Below the pieces are notes generated by a model. That model did not search any database and had not been told where the DNA came from. It saw nothing but the letters and a program-made list of their open reading frames with translations. A DNA stretch of 56,450 bases, taken from contig JAJYCW010000010.1 of assembly GCA_021777995.1 (NCBI GenBank), positions 1 to 56,450 of the forward strand, in the 5' to 3' direction. The first letter of the stretch is position 1; the number at the start of each line of letters is the position of its first letter. This document shows, in pieces, positions 50,817-56,450 of this stretch. Position numbers and translations under genes: made by a program. The stretch comes from a bacterium (lineage in GTDB: Bacteria; Armatimonadota; Chthonomonadetes; Chthonomonadales; Chthonomonadaceae).

Positions 50817-51650
50817 ATGCCGTTATTGAAGGCCCTGGATGGCAAAAAGCCTATCAAACTTGCGGATCACGATCCCGATTACCACAATGGTCTTATTGAG
50901 GCCGATGCAATAGCTCGCGCAGATAAACTTCTTGTTGAGATGCGAGAACTGCAGACATTGATGTACGCTGCACAGGAGACTGCCGTACTTGTAGTACTTC
51001 AAGGGCTGGATACCGCTGGCAAAGACGGCGCTATCAGTCATGTCATGACAGGGCTAAACCCCCAAAGCTGCAAGGTAGCCTCGTTCAAGGTCCCTACACC
51101 AATCGAGGCCGGCCATGACTTTCTGTGGCGCATCCATCAACATACTCCACAGCTAGGTTGCGTTAATATATTTAACCGCTCTCACTACGAAGACGTTCTG
51201 GTCACCCGTGTTCATCAACTGGTGCCCCCCAAGGTGTGGAAAAGCCGGTATCAACATATTCGAAACTTTGAACACCTTCTTTCAGACTCTCACACGGTGA
51301 TCCTAAAGTTCTTCATCCATATAAGCAAGGACGAACAAAAGGGACGATTGCTTGAACGCGAGCAGGACCCAACCAAAAGTTGGAAACTTTCTGTGGGTGA
51401 TTGGCATGAACGGGAATACTGGGACAAATACCAAAAAGCCTACCAGGATGCAATAAACGAAACCGCTGCTCCTCACGCACCGTGGTACGTTGTTCCCTCT
51501 AATCATAAATGGTTTAGAAATCTGGCGATTGCAGAAACAATTGTCAACGCTTTAAGCCCTTACCGCAAGGGTTGGATGAAGCACCTGGAAGCGGAAGGAC
51601 TAAAAGCAAAAGCAGAGCTTAGCGCAATGCGCGCAAATGAGCCCAACTAA
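50817..51650 (+). CDS. ppk2: Polyphosphate kinase 2 family (class III-like)
   Basis: The 277-residue protein has one PPK2 domain: Walker A GLDTAGKDGAISHVMTG near 63, the SFKVPTPIEAGHDFLWR segment, Walker B-like FNRSHYEDVLVTRVH near 120, and a lid with EREQDPTKSWKLS. PPK2 enzymes use polyphosphate to phosphorylate AMP or ADP. The sequence style, with GLDTAGKDG and HDFLWRIHQ, resembles class III enzymes that do both steps, but class cannot be fixed without alignment. AAAGGAG precedes the ATG. Confidence 0.93.
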   Translation: MPLLKALDGKKPIKLADHDPDYHNGLIEADAIARADKLLVEMRELQTLMYAAQETAVLVVLQGLDTAGKDGAISHVMTGLNPQSCKVASFKVPTPIEAGHDFLWRIHQHTPQLGCVNIFNRSHYEDVLVTRVHQLVPPKVWKSRYQHIRNFEHLLSDSHTVILKFFIHISKDEQKGRLLEREQDPTKSWKLSVGDWHEREYWDKYQKAYQDAINETAAPHAPWYVVPSNHKWFRNLAIAETIVNALSPYRKGWMKHLEAEGLKAKAELSAMRANEPN

Positions 51651-51689
51651 CGATTATATATAACCAGACAGCGCCTATTGGGCCAGTAT

Positions 51690-51706
51690 ATCTGCTACGC
51701 GCAGAT
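51690..51706 (+). terminator. Short hairpin after ppk2
   Basis: ATCTGC and GCAGAT pair around TACGC, 40 bases after the ppk2 stop. No U-tract, so it is a weak candidate. Confidence 0.33.
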
Positions 51707-51795
51707 CATAATTGACTGCCAGCTCTAGGTATCTCTTGCCACAAACGGTAGAGCTGGTCGCTCCATAACGGCCCTTACAATTATGCCATTATGGA

Positions 51796-51824
51796 TACAA
51801 CGAAGGAGAATTTGGTGTATAATT
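51796..51824 (+). promoter_or_regulatory. Promoter candidate for the GNAT gene
   Basis: A perfect TATAAT -10 (51819-51824) with TG directly upstream, and a weak -35 near 51796-51801. It ends 45 bases before the ATG at 51870. Confidence 0.42.
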
Positions 51825-51869
51825 AAGTTTCCTTGGCATCTCTACATACAGCATGTAATTTAGGCTACT

Positions 51870-52439
51870 ATGAGCGAAGACGCACAAACAGGCAATCTAA
51901 GAGAGGTACTGCGCTCTTGTTTAAGAGGCATAGACCCCGTCGATGTACCCATTACTAATCCATTAGGTACGGCAACTATAGCCTTAGCGCACCCGCAACA
52001 ATTTGCTTGTATGCACGAAATAACTCGTCGGGCATTTGCAGAATATGACGGCAAGTTAAATCCACCTTCCCCTGCCGTTACGATCACTTTAGACGAGTTA
52101 ACTGAACAGATGGCGGAGGGTGGCGGGGTCATTGCGTATGTAGGTGACCTGCCGGTAGGCTCTGCTCTGTTTCGTCTGCGACCCGACCACTTGTATATTG
52201 GTCGGCTATCTGTATTGCCACCTATGCGCGGTCGTGGTATTGCATCAGCAATACTAGACTATATGGAGATCATCGCTGCAGCCGCGGGCCTCGGTGAGAT
52301 GAGGTTAGGTACCCGGGTATCGATGGAACGGAACATTGCTTTGTACGAGCGGCACGGCTACGTCATTACGTCGGAACAGCCGCATCCTGCCACAGCCGGC
52401 CCAGATAAGGTGGTGTGGATGGCCCGCCGATTCAAATAG
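51870..52439 (+). CDS. GNAT family N-acetyltransferase
   Basis: The 189-residue protein has a non-conserved N-terminal stretch of about 40 residues, then a GNAT domain: YIGRLSVLPPMRGRGIASAIL near 110-130 is the acetyl-CoA-binding beta4-alpha3 motif (RGRGIA), and ALYERHGYV near 160 is the usual C-terminal signature. The acceptor is unknown. The gene is monocistronic. Confidence 0.9.
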   Translation: MSEDAQTGNLREVLRSCLRGIDPVDVPITNPLGTATIALAHPQQFACMHEITRRAFAEYDGKLNPPSPAVTITLDELTEQMAEGGGVIAYVGDLPVGSALFRLRPDHLYIGRLSVLPPMRGRGIASAILDYMEIIAAAAGLGEMRLGTRVSMERNIALYERHGYVITSEQPHPATAGPDKVVWMARRFK

Positions 52440-52500
52440 CGCAAATTCAGGGATGCGATGCAGATTTAATGGCGTTGCCCGCAGTATCGTCCTGCTTATT

Positions 52501-53868
52501 CTAAACGATTAACCGTGCGGGTGCCTCCAACAACTGCTTTATTGTCTGAAGGAATTTGGCTGCGGGTGCTCCGTTGGTCACACGGTGATCAAACGATAGA
52601 CAGAGATTCATCATCGAACGAACCTCTACCACACCATTAACCACTACCGGCAATTCAGCAATGCGGCACACACCCAATATCGCGGCCTGGCCAGTGACTA
52701 TGACCGGGTTGAAGTGATCGATATCGAATGAACCGAGATTGGTAATGGTGAAGGTTCCACCCGAAAGCTCATCCGGTGTCAGGCGATTTTCCTTTGCGCG
52801 AGCGACAAGCTTCTTAAGTAACGCGGAGAGCGCGCCGACTGGCTTGGAGTTTGCATCGTGAAGAACGGGGACTACGAGTCCGTCGTCCACCGCAACAGCA
52901 ACTCCGATATTTACCTTGCGATGCATCCGAATTTCTGAGCCGTTAAATGTGGCGTTTACGTTTTGGTGTTCCATCAGTGCTAAAGCAGCTGCCTTTACAA
53001 TGAGGTCTGTAAACGACAGGCGCGCTCCGTACGCCTGTTCTACAGCCGGCAGTATCAGGTTCCGCAGCCTTATGCACTCCGTCATGTCCACGGCGAGCGT
53101 AAGAGTAACGTGTGGCGCAGTGAATGCCGATCGCGATACGTTTTCTGCAACTCGCTTCTGCAAATTGCCAATTGCAACGACGACGTAATCCGATTCCTGC
53201 GTAGTCGAAGGGGTAGTAGTCGCAGCCGCCTGTTGTCGGGCCACATTCACAACATCTGCACTACGTACTCTGCTTCCAGGTAGGCCAAGTGCAAGATCAC
53301 CGTGGGCCACGCCAAGGTCGTTAGCCATTCGCGCCGCAAGTGGCGTAAGTCTCGGCTGCCGATCGTCTTGTAACACTGCAGGGGCGGCGTTCGCCAGATA
53401 GGCGATGATGTCACGCTCAAGTACCCTGCCGTAAGGTCCGGAACCGCACCCCGCCAGATGTGAAAGTTCAACACCATTAGCAGCCGCAAGCCGCCTGGCA
53501 CGTGGTGAAATGGAGGGCGCCCCCGAGCCTGCGGTAGGAGCATTGCCCCCAACCGTCTCTGCACGTGGCGTGGAAATGGGATCTACGGCAACGGTGGCTG
53601 GTGCTACGTTGTCAGCAAGCGGAATCACAGCACCGTCTCCAATGACTGCAATCGCCTGCCGAACGGGTACAAGTTCACCCTCCTGGGCGAGGATTTGACT
53701 TAAGGTACCAGTGAAAGGTGCTTCGACCTCCATCGTCGCCTTATCGGTCTCAACTTCGAGCAACGGCTCCCCAGCGCTAACATTCTCGCCAAGTTTCTTT
53801 AACCAGCGAACAACGATACCTTCCTCCATCGTTGACCCAAGTTGCGGCAACGTTACAACATCTGCCAT
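52501..53868 (-). CDS. Dihydrolipoamide acyltransferase (E2 of a 2-oxoacid dehydrogenase)
   Basis: The 455-residue protein has an N-terminal lipoyl domain (about 1-78; ETDKATMEVEA carries the lipoylated Lys), an Ala/Pro/Thr linker, a peripheral-subunit-binding domain (about 120-160; SPRARRLAAANGVELSHLAGCG), a second linker, and the catalytic core (about 220-455) with SFDHRVTNG near the end, the DHRxxxG motif. It transfers the acyl group to CoA in pyruvate or a related dehydrogenase complex. No E1 or E3 gene is in the window. The ATG at 53868 fits the family start (MADVVTLPQLG) and has GGAGAG upstream. Confidence 0.92.
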   Translation of the reverse strand: MADVVTLPQLGSTMEEGIVVRWLKKLGENVSAGEPLLEVETDKATMEVEAPFTGTLSQILAQEGELVPVRQAIAVIGDGAVIPLADNVAPATVAVDPISTPRAETVGGNAPTAGSGAPSISPRARRLAAANGVELSHLAGCGSGPYGRVLERDIIAYLANAAPAVLQDDRQPRLTPLAARMANDLGVAHGDLALGLPGSRVRSADVVNVARQQAAATTTPSTTQESDYVVVAIGNLQKRVAENVSRSAFTAPHVTLTLAVDMTECIRLRNLILPAVEQAYGARLSFTDLIVKAAALALMEHQNVNATFNGSEIRMHRKVNIGVAVAVDDGLVVPVLHDANSKPVGALSALLKKLVARAKENRLTPDELSGGTFTITNLGSFDIDHFNPVIVTGQAAILGVCRIAELPVVVNGVVEVRSMMNLCLSFDHRVTNGAPAAKFLQTIKQLLEAPARLIV

Positions 53869-53887
53869 GGTGCTACTCTCCAAATTA

Positions 53888-53919
53888 GGGGCATGCCGCA
53901 CAACCGTGCACCATGCCCC
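53888..53919. terminator. Long hairpin between transketolase and the E2 gene
   Basis: GGGGCATG and CATGCCCC form an 8-bp outer stem, GCAC and GTGC a 4-bp inner stem, with a 2x2 internal loop and a 4-base loop. It lies between two minus-strand genes and 20 bases before the E2 start, so it may terminate or attenuate transcription from transketolase. Confidence 0.6.
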
Positions 53920-53937
53920 GTTGTTTATAACTAGTTA

Positions 53938-55779
53938 CTAGGCGATTGATTTGACTTTTGCAACGATAGCATTTGCGCTAATGCCGGCAGCTTCCAGCAA
54001 CTCGTCGGGTTTACCGGATCCGGGCATAGAAGTCACCGCAATTCTCAAAAGCGTCGGGTGTGCCGTGCCATTGAATACCTCTAATATTGCGTCGGCTATT
54101 CCCCCCTGTTGCCAGTGATCTTCCACGGTAACCAGCGCCTTGGTTTCCAATGCAGCCTTCTTGATGGTTTCAACATCGACCGGCTTAACCGAGTAAAGAT
54201 CAATTACCCGGACAGCAATTCCCTCGGCAGCCAGGAGATCGTGGGCCTTCAGGCACTCATGCAATGTAATGCCAGCCGCTATAAGAGTTACCTTGTCGTT
54301 AGCACTAGATCGAAGGGTCTTACTACCACCAATTGGGAACGACTCATCGGGACCGTAGAGAATTGGTGTCTTTTCCCGGGTAGTACGCATGTAGGTGATG
54401 CCGGGTTGTGAGGCCATTTGAGCTGTAAGATGCACGGTAGTAGTAGCACACGACGGGTAGAGCACCGTGCTCCCGTGGACCGCACGCATCATGGCCAAGT
54501 CCTCCAACGCCATTTGGGAGGGACCATCCTCACCAATACTCACACCGGCGTGGGAGCCGACCAGACCCAGAGTTGCCTGAGAGATTGCTGCCATGCGAAT
54601 CTGGTCGAATGCACGGCTGAAAAAGGCCGCAAAGGTAGACGCAAACGGTCTCTTACGGCGCACCTGCATACCTACAGCCATACTTACAAGCTGCTGTTCG
54701 GCAATGTAGCACTCCACAAACCTCTCTGGAAAAGCCTTCTTAAACTTCTCGGCAAAGGTGGAGTTACTCACCTCACCGTCCATGACCACAATATCCGCTC
54801 TCGCAGCTCCAAGCTTCGTCAGGGCATCGCCATAAGCTTCTCGTGTAGCGACCTTTGCGGTTGCGTCGTAAACCGGTGGCTGAAATGTGGAGAGCTTAGC
54901 ATCGATAACAGGAGCCTCGGAGCGCGCCTTCTTCACAGTAACCTTTATGTCGCACGGCGGGTTACCAAGTTCCGCCAAGGCTTTCTCGGCGTCAGCCGAC
55001 GGGAGTGCCTTGCCATGCCAACCGTCCTTATCAGCGAGGAAGGAGACACCCGCTCCCTTTTGTGTTTTAGCGACTATGCATACCGGTTTATCAGATTTCA
55101 AAGCCTCTGCGTAAGCATCATTAATTGCAGAAACATCAAGACCATTTATCTCGATAGCCTTCCAGCCAAACGAGCGAGCGCGCTCAGCGTAAACCGCGCT
55201 TTCCCACTCTAACATGGTGGGCCCGCGCTGCCCCAGACGGTTCATGTCGATAATCGCAATAAGATTGTTAAGCCCGTAGTGACCTGCAAGCTCAAATGCC
55301 TCGTAGTTGCTGCCTTCTGCCATTTCACTATCACCAAGCAGAACCCACACTCGTAGAGGTAGATTGTCCATCTTGGCACTTTGCGCCACACCAACCCCAG
55401 CAGGAAGGCCCTGGCCTAGAGAACCGGTTGCCAGGTCCACATAGGGCAGGCCATTAGGTACGGGTACCGGATGCCCTTCGATGGGACTACCAAGGCGGCG
55501 CAGTGATAGCAGCTGAGCGTCGGTTATGACACCCGCTGCTTTAAACATTGAGTAGAGCAATGGCGCGGCATGGCCCTTGCTGAAGATCAACCGATCGTTG
55601 GCGATGCTGTGGGGATCGCTGAAATCGTAGTGAAGGTACTCACTCATTAAAACTGCCATAAGATCCGCTGCCGACATGCTTGAGGTTGGATGTCCCGAGC
55701 CCGCCTCTGTAGTACAGCGAATGCTGTCTGCGCGAAGCTGATTGGCCAGTGCCTTCCAAGCGTCATGCGAATGTGCCAT
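53938..55779 (-). CDS. tkt: Transketolase
   Basis: The 613-residue single chain has the N-terminal thiamine diphosphate domain (AGSGHPTSSMSAADLMAVL, FSKGHAAPLLYSMFK, and VLLGDSEMAEGSNYEAFE as the GDG-like cofactor motif near 155), the pyrimidine-binding domain (YIAEQQLVSMAVGM with catalytic Glu; HAGVSIGEDGPSQMALEDLAMMRAV) and a C-terminal domain. It is the shorter form of transketolase, resembling animal and many non-proteobacterial enzymes. It acts in the pentose phosphate pathway. AAGGAG is ten bases before the ATG. Confidence 0.95.
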   Translation of the reverse strand: MAHSHDAWKALANQLRADSIRCTTEAGSGHPTSSMSAADLMAVLMSEYLHYDFSDPHSIANDRLIFSKGHAAPLLYSMFKAAGVITDAQLLSLRRLGSPIEGHPVPVPNGLPYVDLATGSLGQGLPAGVGVAQSAKMDNLPLRVWVLLGDSEMAEGSNYEAFELAGHYGLNNLIAIIDMNRLGQRGPTMLEWESAVYAERARSFGWKAIEINGLDVSAINDAYAEALKSDKPVCIVAKTQKGAGVSFLADKDGWHGKALPSADAEKALAELGNPPCDIKVTVKKARSEAPVIDAKLSTFQPPVYDATAKVATREAYGDALTKLGAARADIVVMDGEVSNSTFAEKFKKAFPERFVECYIAEQQLVSMAVGMQVRRKRPFASTFAAFFSRAFDQIRMAAISQATLGLVGSHAGVSIGEDGPSQMALEDLAMMRAVHGSTVLYPSCATTTVHLTAQMASQPGITYMRTTREKTPILYGPDESFPIGGSKTLRSSANDKVTLIAAGITLHECLKAHDLLAAEGIAVRVIDLYSVKPVDVETIKKAALETKALVTVEDHWQQGGIADAILEVFNGTAHPTLLRIAVTSMPGSGKPDELLEAAGISANAIVAKVKSIA

Positions 55780-55844
55780 GTGGTATCTACTCCTTTATTC
55801 TTCTCCAAAAGTTCCTAACAATGTACGATTTGAGACAGACTCGG

Positions 55845-56450
55845 CTAATTGACAGGGTCTAGCTTCGTTAGTGAGAGCAACAGCTTTTTGGGTCCTATTT
55901 GCGCGAATGCAATCTCCACCGTAGTGTCATCCGAGGTTTCAACAACATTCAAAACCACACCTGTACCAAAGTGTGCATGCTTGACGCGTTGTCCTACGCG
56001 TAGGCCCGAGCCGCTGGTACTAATCTTCCGTCGCTCTTTTGCGGGTGGAATGGGCGCGTCTGTCCACAGACGGGCAACGGATCTGGTGGTCTTCCAGTCA
56101 GAATCATCGTCAGGATCGAAAGATCGCACTGTGGGTCTGCGTTTTGGCTCGTCAAATAGCTTGTCAGGTATATCGTGGAGAAATCGAGACACAGGGTTGA
56201 AAGCAATACCCTGAAAGCTAGAACGGCGCCTCGCATAGGTGAACAGCAGTTCTTCCTGAGCCCGAGTTATCCCGACATAACAGAGCCGACGCTCTTCCTC
56301 CAGTTCGACATCACTCTCCATTGACCTGGCATGTGGACAGATCGTCTCTTCCATACCTGCCATGAATACAACCGGAAATTCAAGTCCCTTCGCGCTGTGC
56401 AGCGTCATCAGCACGATTGCATTGGCGCCAGCATCCAGCGCATCAATATC
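55845..56450 (-). CDS. UvrD/PcrA-type helicase, C-terminal part (start outside window)
   Basis: About 200 residues are visible and the frame is open to the window edge. It holds motif V (LMTLHSAKGLEFPVVFMAGMEE), motif VI (RRLCYVGITRAQEELLF), a linker, and a C-terminal SH3-like domain (RVGQRVKHAHFGTGVVLNV) that in PcrA/UvrD binds RNA polymerase. This is a superfamily 1 DNA helicase for repair or replication restart. The last residues are normal for the family, so the 3' end is complete. Confidence 0.93.
   Translation of the reverse strand, partial: DIDALDAGANAIVLMTLHSAKGLEFPVVFMAGMEETICPHARSMESDVELEEERRLCYVGITRAQEELLFTYARRRSSFQGIAFNPVSRFLHDIPDKLFDEPKRRPTVRSFDPDDDSDWKTTRSVARLWTDAPIPPAKERRKISTSGSGLRVGQRVKHAHFGTGVVLNVVETSDDTTVEIAFAQIGPKKLLLSLTKLDPVN

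Noticed and set aside
54418-55212. 264-residue frame antisense to transketolase
   Set aside because: It is a shadow of a strongly conserved gene on the other strand and has no signals of its own.

Overview
The window is ordinary bacterial chromosome, densely packed on both strands, with strong AGGAGG-type ribosome binding sites and frequent TTG or GTG starts. I see no phage, plasmid, insertion sequence, rRNA or CRISPR array. The gene mix is futalosine-route menaquinone synthesis (mqnD), CheC/CheD/CheX chemotaxis, a DUF1800/DUF1501 pair, a DUF6785-like membrane protein, and many glycoside hydrolases and glycosyltransferases. This fits the Armatimonadota or a nearby lineage, but that placement is inference from gene content only.

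Layout. 1-4151: a MATE transporter cut by the window edge, converging on a secreted GH20-like glycosidase. 4337-10456: the most interesting region, a phospho-signalling operon. It holds a Ser/Thr kinase, a short Cys-rich zinc-ribbon-like gene, a degenerate FHA protein, two small membrane proteins, a PP2C phosphatase, and two FHA-membrane-trypsin-fold proteins. One of those two is catalytically intact and the other has lost the catalytic His and Ser. 10499-15326: a polytopic membrane protein (minus strand), then mqnD, a truncated and apparently frameshifted larC, and an ornithine-cyclodeaminase-family enzyme. 15363-18491: cheC-cheD-cheR-cheY-cheX on the minus strand. 18670-27380: three giant glycosyltransferase genes reading away from the che genes behind a sigma-28-like promoter candidate, which suggests modification of flagellin or another surface structure.

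27413-31640: surE, a Gfo/Idh/MocA oxidoreductase, a DUF1003 protein, an orphan YgiT-type zinc-finger protein and an SRPBCC protein. 31641-32568 lacks convincing protein genes but holds a very good candidate small RNA (consensus promoter plus perfect-stem terminator, minus strand) divergent from a B12-binding radical SAM gene. 34576-38900: a HIT protein, then on the minus strand DUF1501, DUF1800, a small membrane protein and a single-domain response regulator, with a tRNA-Asn-like relic beside it. 39347-39498: tRNA-Arg(UCU) and tRNA-Gly(UCC). 39829-56450: mostly metabolic genes: pirin, GH15, a beta-lactamase-fold hydrolase, a Spy-like periplasmic protein with Gly-Met repeats, gamma-glutamyltransferase, GH32, a helical-repeat protein, a Cof-type HAD phosphatase, PPK2, GNAT, a dihydrolipoamide acyltransferase, transketolase, and the C-terminal end of a UvrD/PcrA helicase cut by the window edge.

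How the parts may work together: in the signalling operon, kinase and PP2C would set a phospho-threonine state in the cytoplasm. The FHA domains at the inner face of the two membrane proteins could read that state and pass it to the extracytoplasmic trypsin-fold domains. This is inference from domain order; every catalytic and binding residue cited was read directly from the translations.
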